NCBI RefSeq assembly: GCF_021397715.1
Contig: NZ_CP090207.1
Coordinates: forward strand, 3,534,001-3,598,000
Direction of reading: 5' to 3'
Origin: Pantoea agglomerans
GTDB lineage: Bacteria > Pseudomonadota > Gammaproteobacteria > Enterobacterales > Enterobacteriaceae
DNA: 64,000 bases
Position 1 is the first letter of the stretch. Every line of letters starts with the position of its first letter. Positions 37,583 through 48,799 of the stretch are shown one piece after another. Below the pieces are notes generated by a model that worked only from the letters and a program-made list of their open reading frames with translations, was not told where the DNA came from and made no database searches. Position numbers and translations under genes: made by a program.

Positions 37583-38731
37583 TTACTTCGCTTTCGAACG
37601 GAATGCGTCAATCAATTCAATAAAGTGGTCAAACAGCGGTGCGGCATCGCCCGGTCCCGGACTCGCTTCAGGGTGACCCTGGAAGCTGAACGCGGGCTTG
37701 TCCGTGCGGTGAATCCCCTGCACGGTCTGGTCAAACAGCGAAATGTGCGTCACGCGCAGGTTCGCCGGCAGATCGGTTTCATCCACCGCAAAACCGTGGT
37801 TCTGCGCCGTAATCATCACGCGGTTGTTATCCAGATCTTTCACCGGATGGTTGCCGCCGTGGTGGCCCAGCTTCATCTTGACGGTTTTCGCTCCGCTGGC
37901 CAGCGCCAGTAACTGGTGGCCGAGGCAGATACCAAACAGCGGAATATCGGTTTTCAGGAAGGCCTGAATGGCGCTGATGGCATAGTCACAGGGTTCCGGG
38001 TCGCCCGGACCGTTGGAGAGGAAAATGCCATCCGGGTTCAGCTTCAGCACTTCTTCGGCCGGTGTCTGTGCCGGAACGACCGTCAGGCGACAGCCGCGGT
38101 CCACCAGCATCCGCAGGATGTTACGCTTGGCACCGTAGTCATAAGCGACCACATGGTAAGGCAGCGCTTCCGCTGAGGCCTGCTCTGGCAGTCCTCCTTC
38201 CAGCTGCCAGCTGCCCTGCTGCCAGCTATAGGTTTCCGCTGTGCAGACTTCTTTCGCCAGATCCATTCCTTTCAGACCCGGAAACGCCTGGGCTTTTTGC
38301 AGCGCCAGCGCAGCATCCGGGTTGTCACCGGCAATGATGCAGCCGTTCTGTGCCCCTTTCTCACGCAGTAAGCGCGTCAGCTTACGGGTATCAATATCGG
38401 CAATCGCCACAATGTTATTGCGCTGCAGGTAGGCAGATAAGCCCTCTTCGCTACGGAAGTTGCTGGCGATCAGCGGCAGATCACGAATAACCAGGCCCTG
38501 AGCATGAATCTGACTGGATTCTTCGTCGGCGGCATTGGCACCGACATTGCCGATATGAGGATAAGTGAGAGTGACGATTTGGCGGGAATAGGAAGGATCA
38601 GTGAGGATTTCTTGATAACCGGTCATTGAGGTATTGAAAACGACTTCCCCCACTGCCGACCCTGTTGCCCCGATGGCCCGACCGTGGAATTGGGTTCCGT
38701 CTTCCAGAACCAAGAGCGCTGACTTAATCAA
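37583..38731 (-). CDS. carA: Carbamoyl-phosphate synthase small subunit (glutaminase)
   Basis: Hydrolyses glutamine to supply ammonia to CarB. Class I glutamine amidotransferase with the nucleophile in [10 protein letters not shown] (about C269) and the HPEASPGP triad segment. I use the TTG at 38731 (then [16 protein letters not shown]), because GGAGG sits at ideal spacing and E. coli carA also starts with UUG; this gives 382 residues, the E. coli length. A longer frame to 38758 would run through the ARG boxes. Confidence 0.97.
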   Translation of the reverse strand: MIKSALLVLEDGTQFHGRAIGATGSAVGEVVFNTSMTGYQEILTDPSYSRQIVTLTYPHIGNVGANAADEESSQIHAQGLVIRDLPLIASNFRSEEGLSAYLQRNNIVAIADIDTRKLTRLLREKGAQNGCIIAGDNPDAALALQKAQAFPGLKGMDLAKEVCTAETYSWQQGSWQLEGGLPEQASAEALPYHVVAYDYGAKRNILRMLVDRGCRLTVVPAQTPAEEVLKLNPDGIFLSNGPGDPEPCDYAISAIQAFLKTDIPLFGICLGHQLLALASGAKTVKMKLGHHGGNHPVKDLDNNRVMITAQNHGFAVDETDLPANLRVTHISLFDQTVQGIHRTDKPAFSFQGHPEASPGPGDAAPLFDHFIELIDAFRSKAK

Positions 38732-38741
38732 AACATCCTCC

Positions 38742-38780
38742 AGGGAATAAACAGTCACAATATCTGCATATTAATTCAAA
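38742..38780 (-). promoter_or_regulatory. Paired ARG boxes of the carAB proximal promoter
   Basis: On the minus strand TTTGAATTAATATGCAGA (38763-38780), three bases, then TGTGACTGTTTATTCCCT (38742-38759). Both fit the 18-bp ArgR consensus, and their spacing and sequence closely parallel E. coli carAB P2, about 10 bases before the carA start. ArgR-arginine would repress here. Confidence 0.88.
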
Positions 38781-39010
38781 ATAGTGGCCTGAATCAATGC
38801 AAAAACCGCCTGAATTGTCGATTTTTGGCAAATTGCGCGCATTCTAATGATCGACCTGGTGCTTGTCTACCCTGAGCCGGTATTTTTTCACTATTATCTG
38901 CCTTCTGAGTGGTAAAACGGGCATGAGCGGTAAAAAGAGAGGAAAACTCGGTGGAATAATCGTTTGCCAGACAGCAAAAAATCGAAACCGTGACGTAGCG
39001 GCGATTATTT

Positions 39011-39026
39011 TTGACCAAATGGTCAA
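39011..39026. promoter_or_regulatory. RutR operator upstream of carAB
   Basis: TTGACCAAATGGTCAA is a perfect palindrome matching the RutR consensus TTGACCA-N2-TGGTCAA. In E. coli RutR, a uracil/thymine-responsive regulator, binds far upstream of the distal carAB promoter. Here the site is about 280 bases upstream of the carA start. Confidence 0.85.
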
Positions 39027-39199
39027 AAATAGCAATTTTAAGAGCAGAAAATCAATGATAAAGATTAAAAATGGATTTTACGAGGCATTATGACATCGAA
39101 ACGCCTGTTTTTGATAAAATTAAGGGCAATGAAAACATTGCCCCCTTTCAATCAAGTAATTACCGATTGAAACAACCACATCACGATGGTTCACAACAC

Positions 39200-40021
<822 letters not shown>

Positions 40022-40180
40022 TCATTCCTAAAACAAAACTATGCATCCAAAGCGTCATCAGGTTAACCACGAGTTAACAGGCACGCCACTATTAATCAGG
40101 GATAATAAGAATTTTATGCCAGCCGCGCGCGATTATCAGTAAAAGCAATCATGGCAGCGCATTGGCGAGAGAGAAAAACA

Positions 40181-40210
40181 AAAAAGGCCGAACAGAGTCG
40201 GCCTTTATTT
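40181..40210 (-). terminator. Terminator of the ribF-ispH operon
   Basis: AAAGGCCGA (40183-40191) pairs with TCGGCCTTT (40198-40206) around ACAGAG. On the minus strand it is followed by TTTTTTGTTTTT, a strong tail, about 20 bases after the ispH stop. Confidence 0.92.
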
Positions 40211-40228
40211 TAAATCACAATCAGTCAC

Positions 40229-41182
40229 TTACTGCACGTTACGCACATCAACCCGCAGTTCTTTCGGCACTTCAAAGACGATATTCTCTTCACGACCAAT
40301 CAGCTCAATCGCCGCTTCGCCGCCCAGGTCACGCAAGCGCTGGATCACCTGCTGCACCAGAATATCGGGCGCTGATGCACCTGCGGTCACGCCGATGCAG
40401 TCAACACCTTTGACCCACTCTTCCTGAATATCATCGGCAGAGTCAATCAGCTTCGCCAGTTTACCGGCACGCTGCGCCAGTTCTGCCAGACGGTTAGAGT
40501 TAGAAGAGTTCTTCGAGCCTACCACCAGCACCACATCCGCATCTTTAGCCAGGGTACGCACCGCTTCCTGCCGGTTGGTGGTGGCGTAGCAGATGTCATC
40601 TTTACGCGGCCCGATGATTGCCGGGAAGCGCTGACGCAGCGCATCAATGATGTCAGAGGTATCATCCACCGACAGCGTGGTCTGCGTCATGAAGCTGAGA
40701 TTGTTCTCGTCTTTCACCGTCAGCTTAAACACATCTTCCGGCGACTCGACCAGATACATACCACCTTTGGGGTTGTTGTACTGCCCCATGGTGCCTTCCA
40801 CTTCCGGGTGCCCGGCGTGACCAATCAGAATCGCTTCCACGCCCTTACGGCTGGCGCGCGCCACTTCCATATGTACTTTGGTCACCAGCGGACAGGTAGC
40901 ATCAAACAGCATGGTGAGATTGCGCGCCTTCGCTTCTGCACGCACCGCCTGAGAGACACCGTGCGCAGAGAAGATCAGAATCGCGTCATCCGGCACTTCA
41001 CTGATCTCTTCAATGAAGATGGCGCCGCGTTCGCGCAGACTGTTGACCACGTAGCGGTTGTGCACCACTTCATGACGCACATAGATCGGCGCGCCGTACA
41101 TCTCCAGCGCACGCTCGACAATACTGATTGCCCGATCTACGCCAGCGCAGAAACCGCGCGGATTAGCCAACAGGATTTGCAT
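40229..41182 (-). CDS. ispH: 4-hydroxy-3-methylbut-2-enyl diphosphate reductase
   Basis: Last enzyme of the MEP isoprenoid pathway, an iron-sulfur protein making IPP and DMAPP. The three cluster cysteines are visible: C12 ([13 protein letters not shown]), one in [11 protein letters not shown] and one in [14 protein letters not shown]. The ATG at 41182 gives 317 residues (E. coli 316). The start lies inside the 3' end of fkpB, a 20-base overlap. Confidence 0.97.
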   Translation of the reverse strand: MQILLANPRGFCAGVDRAISIVERALEMYGAPIYVRHEVVHNRYVVNSLRERGAIFIEEISEVPDDAILIFSAHGVSQAVRAEAKARNLTMLFDATCPLVTKVHMEVARASRKGVEAILIGHAGHPEVEGTMGQYNNPKGGMYLVESPEDVFKLTVKDENNLSFMTQTTLSVDDTSDIIDALRQRFPAIIGPRKDDICYATTNRQEAVRTLAKDADVVLVVGSKNSSNSNRLAELAQRAGKLAKLIDSADDIQEEWVKGVDCIGVTAGASAPDILVQQVIQRLRDLGGEAAIELIGREENIVFEVPKELRVDVRNVQ

Positions 41183-41633
41183 CGTTCGCCTCCAGTGCCG
41201 GATCAATCTCCAGCACCTCGATATCAAACTGAACACGATGACCTGCCAGCGGATGGTTGAAATCGACGGTGATGGAATCACCTGAGACTTCACGGATCAC
41301 CCCTGGCATTTCACTGCCGCCCATGCCGGTGAACAGCATAATGGCACCCACTTCAGGTTCTCCCGCGTCGATAAAATCACGACGGGAGAAATACTGGATC
41401 AGATCAGGACTGACGCTGCCAAACGCCTCTTCGGGCGCCAGGGTGAACTGTTTAGTTTCACCCGCCTTCAGCCCCAGCAGCGCCTGTTCCAGCGCGGCCG
41501 ACAGGCTGCCATCGCCCAGACGAAACAGCGCCGGCTTGCCGTTTGCACGGGTCGATTCCGCCGTCGAGCCGTCTTCCAGCTTCAGCGTAAAATGCACCAA
41601 CACCGCGCTGTCGCGCTGTACAGACTCACTCAT
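41163..41633 (-). CDS. fkpB: FKBP-type peptidyl-prolyl isomerase FkpB (SlpA)
   Basis: Ribosome-associated prolyl isomerase with weak chaperone activity. The protein has [37 protein letters not shown] and the insert [11 protein letters not shown], and [10 protein letters not shown] near the end, typical of SlyD/FkpB proteins. I start at the ATG at 41633, three bases after a GTG. At 156 residues it is seven longer than E. coli FkpB; the extra tail after DPALEA (NDANPVG) comes from the overlap with ispH. Confidence 0.95.
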   Translation of the reverse strand: MSESVQRDSAVLVHFTLKLEDGSTAESTRANGKPALFRLGDGSLSAALEQALLGLKAGETKQFTLAPEEAFGSVSPDLIQYFSRRDFIDAGEPEVGAIMLFTGMGGSEMPGVIREVSGDSITVDFNHPLAGHRVQFDIEVLEIDPALEANDANPVG

Positions 41634-41636
41634 CAC

Positions 41637-42143
41637 TTACCCTTTCTGTTTTGCCTGTTTGCTGGCCGGGCTGAAAAAGCCCTCCAGCACCACTAACGCC
41701 GCACCAATACAGATGCCGCAGTCAGCGATATTAAATGTAGCGAAGTGCCAGTTACCGACGTAGAAATCGATAAAATCGACCACAAAGCCGTGATAAGAGC
41801 GATCAAACAGGTTGCCTATCGCTCCGCCGATGATCAGTGCATAGGCGATATTGGCGATCTTCTGACTGGCGCGATTGCGATACATCATCACCAGCAGCGA
41901 GACCACAATCGCCAGCGCGATACCGGCAAAGAACCAACGCTGCCAGCCGCCTTTGTCCGCCAGGAAGCTGAACGCCGCACCGTAGTTGTGGGCGTAGAAC
42001 AGATTCAGGAACGGCATCAGCGGCTGCGTTTCGTGCAGCATCATGTTGTTCATCACCCACTGCTTACTGGCGAAGTCGACAACAATCACCACCAGCACCA
42101 GCCACAGCCAGCGCAATCCGGTTGAGAAAATAGGTTTACGCAT
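41637..42143 (-). CDS. lspA: Lipoprotein signal peptidase
   Basis: Inner-membrane aspartyl protease (signal peptidase II) that cleaves prolipoprotein signal peptides; globomycin target. The 168-residue protein has four membrane segments and the two catalytic aspartates in [22 protein letters not shown]. Its ATG shares one base with the ileS stop codon, showing translational coupling. Confidence 0.97.
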   Translation of the reverse strand: MRKPIFSTGLRWLWLVLVVIVVDFASKQWVMNNMMLHETQPLMPFLNLFYAHNYGAAFSFLADKGGWQRWFFAGIALAIVVSLLVMMYRNRASQKIANIAYALIIGGAIGNLFDRSYHGFVVDFIDFYVGNWHFATFNIADCGICIGAALVVLEGFFSPASKQAKQKG

Positions 42144-44959
42144 CAGGCAAATTTACGCTCTTCACCGTTGCCGGCTACGTTGGTATAACAGCGACCACAC
42201 ACTTCAGCATGCTCCGGGTTCTGACCGACGTCGGTAGTGTAATGCCAGCAACGCTGACATTTCTCGCCTTCCGCTTTATGCAGGGCAATTTTCAGACCTT
42301 TCAGCAATTCGCTCTGCTGCGCTTCGTCGTTCGCCAGGGCGTAATCCGCCACCTGCGCGCCCGAGGTCAGCAGCACAAAGCGTAGTTCATTGCCCAGCGC
42401 CTGCAGTTTGGCCGCCAGCTCTGGCTCGGCATAGAGCGTCACCGTCGCTTCCAGTGCGCCACCGATACGTTTGTCGGCACGCGCCTGCTCGATCACCTTG
42501 TTAACTTCGCCGCGCACTTTCAGCAGCTCAGCCCAGTAGGCGTCGTTCAGCGCTTCATCTTCTGCCAGGCCAAACAGGCCCTGATACCACTCTTCGGTGA
42601 AGACATACTGCGCGCGATCGCCAGGCAGGTAGCCCCAGATCTCATCCGCGGTAAACGACATGATCGGTGCCATCCAGCGCACCAGCGCCTCAACGATGTG
42701 CCACAGCGCGGTCTGGCAGCTGCGACGCGCCAGGCTGTCGCCTTTGGCGGTGTACTGACGGTCTTTGATGATGTCGAGATAGAAGCTGCCCATCTCCACC
42801 GAACAAAACTGCATCAGGCGCTGGATCACTTCATGGAAGTCATAGTTTTCGTAGGACGCGGTAATATCCGCCTGCGCCGCCTGCGCACGGCCCACGGCCC
42901 AGCGATCCACCACCACCATCTCTTCCGGCTGCACCAGGTCGGTCGCCGGATTGAATCCGCTGAGGTTAGCCAGCAGGAAGCGGGCAGTGTTACGGATACG
43001 ACGATAAGCATCGGCAGAACGCTTCAGGATCTCGTCTGACACCGCCATTTCGCCGGAGTAGTCGGTTGAAGCCACCCACAGACGCAGAATATCAGCGCCC
43101 AGTTTGTTCATCACATCCTGCGGCGAGACGGTGTTGCCGATCGACTTCGACATCTTGCGGCCCTGACCATCCACGGTGAAGCCGTGGGTCAGTACCTGAC
43201 GATAAGGCGCTTTGCCTTTCATCGCCGTGGAGATCATCAGTGAGGACATGAACCAGCCGCGATGCTGATCCGAACCTTCCAGATACATATCCGGGGCGTG
43301 ACCGCCAAATTCCGGACGCGCATCGACCACGGAGTAGCTGGTTGAACCGGAGTCAAACCAGACGTCCAGGGTATCAGGCACCTTAACGTAGTTATCGGCG
43401 TCATCGCCCATCAGTTCACGCGGATCGAGATCCCACCATGCCTGAATGCCATCCTGCTCTACGCGCTGCGCGACTTTCTCCATCAGCGCCAGCGTCTCCG
43501 GATGCAGCTGCTCGGTCTCTTTATGGACGAACAGCGCCATCGGCACGCCCCAGGTACGCTGACGCGAGATGCACCAGTCAGGACGGTTAGCCACCATCGA
43601 TTCAATGCGCGCCTGACCCCAGTCCGGGATCCACTGCACGCCTTTGATCTCCTGCAGCGACTGCGCACGCAGGCCTTTCTGATCCATGCTGATGAACCAT
43701 TGCGGTGTGGCGCGGAAGATGATCGGCGTTTTGTGACGCCAGCAGTGCGGATAGCTGTGCAGCAGTTTCTCAACGTGCAGCAGCGCATCTTTCTCTTTCA
43801 GCAGCTCAACGATCATGTCGTTGGCTTTAAAGACGTTGACCCCATCCAGCGTCGGATAGGTGCCTGGCAGATAGCTGCCATCCGGACCGACCGGATTGGC
43901 GGTTTCGATGCCATATTTCTGGCCGATGATATAGTCATCCGGGCCGTGGCCTGGTGCCGTGTGCACCGCACCGGTACCGGCTTCCAGCGTCACGTGATCG
44001 CCCAGTACCACCAGCGACTGAATCGCCATGAACGGATGCTGGAATTTCTGCAGCTCCAGCGCCGCGCCTTTGCATTCGCCCAGCACGCGCCATTCGCTGA
44101 CGCCAGCGCGCTTCATCACGCTTTCGACCATCTCTTTCGCCAGGATCAGCGCGCGACCGTCGATCTGCAGCAGCTGGTAGTCAAATTCAGCGTTTAATGA
44201 GATCGCGCGGTTAGCCGGCAGCGTCCACGGCGTGGTGGTCCAGATCACCAGGGAAATCGGGCCATCAACCTGCGCCGCACCAAACGCCTGACGCACCGCG
44301 TCGGCATCGATAGCGTTGAACATCACGTCGATTGAAGGCGAAGTCTTGTCGTAATACTCCACTTCCGCTTCTGCCAGCGCAGAACGGCAGTCGAGGCACC
44401 AGTGCACCGGCTTGGCGCCTTTGTGCAGGTGACCGTTACCGATGATTTTACCCAGCGCGCGAATGATGTTGGCTTCGGTGGTGAAATCCATCGTCAGGTA
44501 AGGACGATCCCAGTCGCCGAGCACGCCCAGACGAATAAAGTCCGCCTTCTGGCCTTCAACCTGTTCAGCCGCATATTGGCGACAGGCGGCGCGGAACTCG
44601 GCGGCAGTGACCTTCTCGCCTGGCTTGCCGATCATCTGTTCAACTTTATGCTCGATCGGCAGACCGTGACAGTCCCAGCCCGGCACGTACGGCGAGTCGT
44701 AGCCCGCCATGCCTTTCGACTTGACGATAATGTCTTTCAGAATCTTGTTAACGGAGTGACCAATATGAATGCTGCCGTTTGCATACGGAGGGCCATCATG
44801 CAGGATAAAGGTTTTTTTCCCCTTTTTGGCTTCGCGGATAATGCCGTACAGGTTGTCAGCATTCCAGCGTTGCAACATTCCCGGTTCGCGTTTGGCCAGA
44901 TCGCCACGCATCGGGAATCCCGTTTCCGGCAAATTCAGGGTAGATTTATAGTCACTCAT
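42143..44959 (-). CDS. ileS: Isoleucyl-tRNA synthetase
   Basis: Charges tRNA-Ile and edits valine. Class I synthetase of 938 residues, as in E. coli. HIGH motif in [16 protein letters not shown] near residue 60, KMSKS motif in [10 protein letters not shown] near 600, CP1 editing domain between, and a C-terminal zinc knuckle (CQRCWHY and CGRCYTNV). It is 29 bases downstream of ribF in the five-gene operon. Confidence 0.98.
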   Translation of the reverse strand: MSDYKSTLNLPETGFPMRGDLAKREPGMLQRWNADNLYGIIREAKKGKKTFILHDGPPYANGSIHIGHSVNKILKDIIVKSKGMAGYDSPYVPGWDCHGLPIEHKVEQMIGKPGEKVTAAEFRAACRQYAAEQVEGQKADFIRLGVLGDWDRPYLTMDFTTEANIIRALGKIIGNGHLHKGAKPVHWCLDCRSALAEAEVEYYDKTSPSIDVMFNAIDADAVRQAFGAAQVDGPISLVIWTTTPWTLPANRAISLNAEFDYQLLQIDGRALILAKEMVESVMKRAGVSEWRVLGECKGAALELQKFQHPFMAIQSLVVLGDHVTLEAGTGAVHTAPGHGPDDYIIGQKYGIETANPVGPDGSYLPGTYPTLDGVNVFKANDMIVELLKEKDALLHVEKLLHSYPHCWRHKTPIIFRATPQWFISMDQKGLRAQSLQEIKGVQWIPDWGQARIESMVANRPDWCISRQRTWGVPMALFVHKETEQLHPETLALMEKVAQRVEQDGIQAWWDLDPRELMGDDADNYVKVPDTLDVWFDSGSTSYSVVDARPEFGGHAPDMYLEGSDQHRGWFMSSLMISTAMKGKAPYRQVLTHGFTVDGQGRKMSKSIGNTVSPQDVMNKLGADILRLWVASTDYSGEMAVSDEILKRSADAYRRIRNTARFLLANLSGFNPATDLVQPEEMVVVDRWAVGRAQAAQADITASYENYDFHEVIQRLMQFCSVEMGSFYLDIIKDRQYTAKGDSLARRSCQTALWHIVEALVRWMAPIMSFTADEIWGYLPGDRAQYVFTEEWYQGLFGLAEDEALNDAYWAELLKVRGEVNKVIEQARADKRIGGALEATVTLYAEPELAAKLQALGNELRFVLLTSGAQVADYALANDEAQQSELLKGLKIALHKAEGEKCQRCWHYTTDVGQNPEHAEVCGRCYTNVAGNGEERKFA

Positions 44960-44988
44960 CAGATTCTCGATTCCGTTTTTCGCTCAGG

Positions 44989-45915
44989 TTAAAGCCCAAA
45001 GAACTGCCGGGCCGTTACCACATCTTTCGCAATTTGTTCTTTCAACGCCTCCAGTGAGGCAAAGCGCTGCTCGTTTCGTAATTTATGCTTCAGCACCACG
45101 TCGATGTGCCGGCCATACAGATTCATATTGATGTCAAGCAGGTGAACTTCAAGCTGCTGGCGTAAACCTTTTACCGTCGGGCGGGTACCGATGTTGGCGA
45201 CACCGGGTAGCGGCTCTGGCGTCAGGCCGTGTACCTCTACCGCATAGACCCCTTTCACCGGTGAAACGCTGCGGCGCAGAGGAAGGTTAGCGGTAGGAAA
45301 ACCCAGCGTGCGTCCCAGTGCATCACCGTGCACCACACGACCTGAAATACTGAAGGGGTGGCCTAACAGCGACTGCGCCAGCGCTAAGTCATCCGCGGCC
45401 AGCGCCTGACGAACGGCGGTGCTGCTGATGCGCTTGCCGCCGTCACAGAAGGTTTCGGTGCTGACGACATCAAAGCCATACTCCGCACCGGCTTTCTGTA
45501 ATAACAGGAAATCCCCCTGGCGACCAGCGCCAAAGCGGAAATCATCGCCCACCGCGAGATAGTTCACGCCCAGTTTTTCGACCAGTAATTCACTGATAAA
45601 ACTCTGGGCGGACAGGGCCGCAAAGCGGCGGTCAAAGCGAACGCACAACACTTTATCGACCCCAGCTTCAGCCAGGTAGCGCAGTTTTTCACGCAGACGC
45701 GTCAGACGAGCCGGGGCTTTGTCACCCGCAAAAAGCTCCAGCGGTTGTGGCTCAAAAACCATCGCTACCACCGGTAAATTACGCTTCCGTCCCTCTTCAC
45801 ACAGACGGGACATCAGCGCCTGGTGACCGCGGTGCACGCCATCGAAATTACCAATGGTCAGAACGCAGCCGCGATGCTGCTCGTTAAGATTATGAATACC
45901 GCGGATAAACTTCAT
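44989..45915 (-). CDS. ribF: Bifunctional riboflavin kinase / FAD synthetase
   Basis: Converts riboflavin to FMN and then FAD. The N-terminal adenylyltransferase domain has VLTIGNFDGVHRGHQALMS (residues about 19-37), and the C-terminal flavokinase has GDALGRTLGFPTANLPL. The 308-residue protein is five shorter than E. coli RibF. It opens the ribF-ileS-lspA-fkpB-ispH operon and is divergent from rpsT. Confidence 0.96.
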   Translation of the reverse strand: MKFIRGIHNLNEQHRGCVLTIGNFDGVHRGHQALMSRLCEEGRKRNLPVVAMVFEPQPLELFAGDKAPARLTRLREKLRYLAEAGVDKVLCVRFDRRFAALSAQSFISELLVEKLGVNYLAVGDDFRFGAGRQGDFLLLQKAGAEYGFDVVSTETFCDGGKRISSTAVRQALAADDLALAQSLLGHPFSISGRVVHGDALGRTLGFPTANLPLRRSVSPVKGVYAVEVHGLTPEPLPGVANIGTRPTVKGLRQQLEVHLLDINMNLYGRHIDVVLKHKLRNEQRFASLEALKEQIAKDVVTARQFFGL

Positions 45916-46221
45916 GGCTGACTCAAACCGGTGGAAATCGGCGGATTATACCCTTGAAACCGGCTGAGGTTAACCCGTCAGCACGCCTTTCATGCTTAAC
46001 GGTGCGCATTTACTGGCGTGGAAGCCCCGGATAAGAATTTTGTCGCGAAATACTGTATTCAGCGAGGCGAAGCTGGTAGAATCTTGCGCCATCAAATACG
46101 TAACCGAGTGCTGCTCATAGAGCGACGCTTATTTGCACAAATCCATTGACAAAATCAGGTTGGAAGGGCATAGTCCTCGGCCTTTGATTTGTCTCTATAG
46201 AACACATTTGGGAGTTGGACC
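45916..46221. other. ribF-rpsT divergent intergenic region
   Basis: About 306 bases containing promoters for both directions. A TTGACA-based rpsT promoter lies at 46146-46175. No yaaY-like small gene could be recognised. The remainder shows no strong hairpin or repeat. Confidence 0.55.
46146..46175 (+). promoter_or_regulatory. rpsT promoter
   Basis: TTGACA (46146-46151) with a weak -10 CATAGT/ATAGTC 17-18 bases downstream, followed by a G+C-rich discriminator (CCTCGG), a feature of stringently controlled promoters. The transcript would have a leader of about 40 bases. Confidence 0.6.
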
Positions 46222-46485
46222 TTGGCTAATATCAAATCAGCTAAGAAACGCGCCGTAACATCTGAGAAACGCCGTAAGCATAACGCTAGCCGCCGCTCTA
46301 TGATGCGTACCTTCGTTAAGAAAGTATACGCGGCGATCGCTTCAGGCGACAAAGCTGCTGCGCAGAACGCATTCAATGAAATGCAACCAATCGTGGACCG
46401 TCAGGCTGCTAAAGGTCTGATCCACAAAAACAAAGCTGCACGTTATAAAGCAAACCTGACTGCACAGATCAACAAACTGGCTTAA
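46222..46485 (+). CDS. rpsT: 30S ribosomal protein S20
   Basis: Primary 16S rRNA-binding protein of the small subunit. The 87-residue lysine/arginine/alanine-rich protein begins [20 protein letters not shown] and ends TAQINKLA. The start is TTG behind GGGAGTTGGACC; E. coli rpsT also uses UUG, and the poor start is linked to autoregulation by free S20. A strong terminator follows. Confidence 0.98.
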   Translation: MANIKSAKKRAVTSEKRRKHNASRRSMMRTFVKKVYAAIASGDKAAAQNAFNEMQPIVDRQAAKGLIHKNKAARYKANLTAQINKLA

Positions 46486-46507
46486 TCGCCGCTTGTTCAT
46501 CGCTTTG

Positions 46508-46541
46508 TTGAAAGAACCGGCGCTATGCCGGTTTTTTTTCG
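46508..46541 (+). terminator. rpsT terminator, overlapping the nhaR 3' end
   Basis: AACCGGC (46515-46521) pairs with GCCGGTT (46527-46533) around GCTAT and is followed by a long T-run. The nhaR stop codon (46523) falls in the hairpin loop. Confidence 0.93.
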
Positions 46542-47440
46542 TCTGCGATATGGCGAGGAAACAGCGCGCTGAAGTCGGCATGGCAGATACGCTGGACAGC
46601 CGGATGCTGAATCATTCGCTCAGCAAAGATGATGTGATACTCCTCTAATACCGTATCCAGCCGTCCGATCTCCCTGATCACCTCACGCTGCCAGATCTCC
46701 TGCCGGTCCAGTGCCGGAGCGACAAAAAGCGCATTCTGCTGAGCACCAAACGCTTTCATTAACGCGGCATCATCAAACTCGCCCAGAATCTCAACCTGCA
46801 AACCCTGACTGTCGATCCAGTTAAGAATCTTACGTCCCAGCATTGAACGGCGTCCCGGAATCAGCAGGCGGCGCGTCTCCAGACAGGCGGGAAAAGGCTG
46901 TTCTGGCAGCGGCTGGGTGGACCAGAAACTGACCGGACACTCGCCCAGCTTGACCGAAAACAGCCCTTCCTGCTGGGTAGAGTCGATGGAGCAGTCAGAG
47001 ATGATCATATCCAGCTTATGCTGACTGAGCTGCTCCAGCAGCATTTCATGGGTCGACTCGAAGCAGCGCAGATGGATCTTCTCTTCCGCCACCACCGCCG
47101 TCTCCAGCACTTTGCTCACCAGTTGCTTAGAGAGCGCATCCGCCACGCCCACATCAAACAGCAGATGCGACTCTTTGCGGTAGTTGACGATATCCAGCAT
47201 CTCCTGACCGAGCATAAACATGCGGTCCGCATAGCGAAACACCAGTTGCCCCAGCTCAGTCGGCACCAGCCCGCGTCCCTGACGGCGGAACAGCTTGCCC
47301 TGCAGGCGCTCTTCCAGCGCCTTGATCTGTCCGGTAATAGTTTGCGGCGTCAGGGAGAGCGCCTCCGCCGCACCGACAATCGATCCCTCCCGGCAGGCGT
47401 GCCAGAAGTAGTAGAGATGATTGTAATTAATGTGCGACAT
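46523..47440 (-). CDS. nhaR: LysR-type activator NhaR
   Basis: Na+-responsive activator of nhaA. The N-terminal helix-turn-helix includes [21 protein letters not shown] (about residues 19-40); the effector domain shares [13 protein letters not shown] and [20 protein letters not shown] with E. coli NhaR. At 305 residues its C-terminal tail runs a few residues longer ([12 protein letters not shown]) and enters the rpsT terminator. Overlaps nhaA by 14 bases. Confidence 0.95.
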   Translation of the reverse strand: MSHINYNHLYYFWHACREGSIVGAAEALSLTPQTITGQIKALEERLQGKLFRRQGRGLVPTELGQLVFRYADRMFMLGQEMLDIVNYRKESHLLFDVGVADALSKQLVSKVLETAVVAEEKIHLRCFESTHEMLLEQLSQHKLDMIISDCSIDSTQQEGLFSVKLGECPVSFWSTQPLPEQPFPACLETRRLLIPGRRSMLGRKILNWIDSQGLQVEILGEFDDAALMKAFGAQQNALFVAPALDRQEIWQREVIREIGRLDTVLEEYHIIFAERMIQHPAVQRICHADFSALFPRHIADEKKPA

Positions 47441-48632
47441 GGTCCGGATTCCCGCGTAGCTGCGCCGGGCGATTGGCCAGACGCCGCCACAGAATCAGAT
47501 AGCCCAGCACCGCAGAGAGAATCGATCCAATCAGAATACCGAGCTTCGCCAGGGTAATCAGTTCAGCATTGGTATCGCCATAAGCCAGCGAGCCGATGAA
47601 GATCGACATCGTAAAGCCGATACCGCACAGCACGCCCACCGCCGCGATGTCCTTAATGTGGGTATTTTCCGGCAGCCGGGCTAAGCCGGTTTTCACCGCC
47701 AGCCAGCAGAACAGGGTGATCCCCAGCGGTTTGCCGATCAGCAGTCCGGCAACAATCCCCAGCGGCAGCAGCGAGAACAGGCTATCAAACGAGACGCCCT
47801 TCAGTGAGACCCCGGCATTGGCAAAAGCAAACAGCGGCAGAATCAGCCAGCGCACCCAGGGATGCAGCGCATGCTCCAGGTGAATGGCCGGTGAGTGCCC
47901 CTCTTTCTTCGCCAGCGGGATCAGGAAGCCGACCACCACACCAGCCAGCGTCGCGTGGACACCCGATTTCAGCACCGCCGTCCACAGCACCATGCCAACC
48001 AGTAAATAGAGCCCGGTATTGCGGACGTTGAGCAGGTTCATCAGCGCCAGCACGCCAATCGCGGCGGCGGCCACACCCAGTGAAGCGACCGAGAGATCGT
48101 GGGTATAGAACAGCGCGATAATCACAATCGCCCCGAGATCGTCGATGATCGCCAGCGCCATCAGGAAGATCTTCAGCGCGGGCGGCACGCGGCTGCCTAA
48201 CAGCGCCAGAATACCGAGAGCAAAGGCGATGTCGGTGGCGGTCGGGATCGCCCAGCCGCTGCGTGTTTCGGCGTCAGCGCCATTAAACAGCAGGAACAGC
48301 ACCGCCGGTGCCACCATCCCGCCCAGTGCGGCAATCAGCGGGAAAATCGCCTGGTCACGCTTAGCCAGCGCGCCCATCACCAGTTCCCGTTTGACCTCCA
48401 GCCCCACCATCAGGAAAAACAGCGCCATCAGTGCATCGTTGATCCACAGCAGCAGATTTTTGCTGATATCGAGATTGCCAAAACGAAACTCGACCGGTAT
48501 TGCCAGCAGGTCGCGGTAACCCTGTTGTGTGTCACCGTTGTTGGCAAGAATCATCGCCAGCGCAGCCGCCAGGATCAGCACTACCCCGCCGGTCGCATCA
48601 CTATTCAGGATTTTTTTTAGTCTGATATTCAC
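47427..48632 (-). CDS. nhaA: Na+/H+ antiporter NhaA
   Basis: Inner-membrane antiporter exchanging two protons for one sodium ion, for pH and salt homeostasis. The GTG at 48632 follows AAGGA eight bases upstream and gives 401 residues; a TTG 10 codons earlier is the alternative. About 12 membrane segments. The ion-binding aspartates are D164 and D165 in [10 protein letters not shown], and [10 protein letters not shown] and the lysine of GIGKP-type LLIGKPLGI are present. Transcribed with nhaR. Confidence 0.95.
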   Translation of the reverse strand: MNIRLKKILNSDATGGVVLILAAALAMILANNGDTQQGYRDLLAIPVEFRFGNLDISKNLLLWINDALMALFFLMVGLEVKRELVMGALAKRDQAIFPLIAALGGMVAPAVLFLLFNGADAETRSGWAIPTATDIAFALGILALLGSRVPPALKIFLMALAIIDDLGAIVIIALFYTHDLSVASLGVAAAAIGVLALMNLLNVRNTGLYLLVGMVLWTAVLKSGVHATLAGVVVGFLIPLAKKEGHSPAIHLEHALHPWVRWLILPLFAFANAGVSLKGVSFDSLFSLLPLGIVAGLLIGKPLGITLFCWLAVKTGLARLPENTHIKDIAAVGVLCGIGFTMSIFIGSLAYGDTNAELITLAKLGILIGSILSAVLGYLILWRRLANRPAQLRGNPDHVAH

Positions 48633-48749
48633 ACGCGTTATCCTTATCCATCCAGAGATCAATCAAAGTCTCTAAGAGTAACGATAATGATAGCTCGAAA
48701 AAAACAGATTATTTAGCGTATATCGCTCGGAAATAGCGAGCTATCGCCC

Positions 48750-48786
48750 CAGGCAAAAAAAAGCCAGCGACCTGGCGCTGGCTTCG
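48750..48786 (-). terminator. dnaKJ operon terminator
   Basis: AAGCCAGCG pairs with CGCTGGCTT around the ACCTGG loop at about 48760-48783. On the minus strand the stem is followed by a run of T. It lies just after the dnaJ stop codon. Confidence 0.88.
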
Positions 48787-48799
48787 GAGCAGGATGAAC

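Larger units (their letters stand above)
38732..39199. other. carA-dapB intergenic control region
   Basis: About 470 bases holding the carAB regulatory region. ARG boxes lie next to carA. A half-conserved PurR-like site (38954-38969, right half CGTTTGC) is possible but weak. A perfect RutR palindrome lies at 39011-39026. Short frames here have no recognisable product. No clear intrinsic terminator follows dapB. Confidence 0.65.

Noticed and set aside
38954..38969. Possible PurR box upstream of carA
   Set aside because: Only the right half (CGTTTGC) fits the consensus; the left half is poor, so it is not listed as a feature.
38794..39093. Overlapping 60-76 codon frames between carA and dapB
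   Set aside because: They overlap one another and the carAB control region, and none resembles a known protein.
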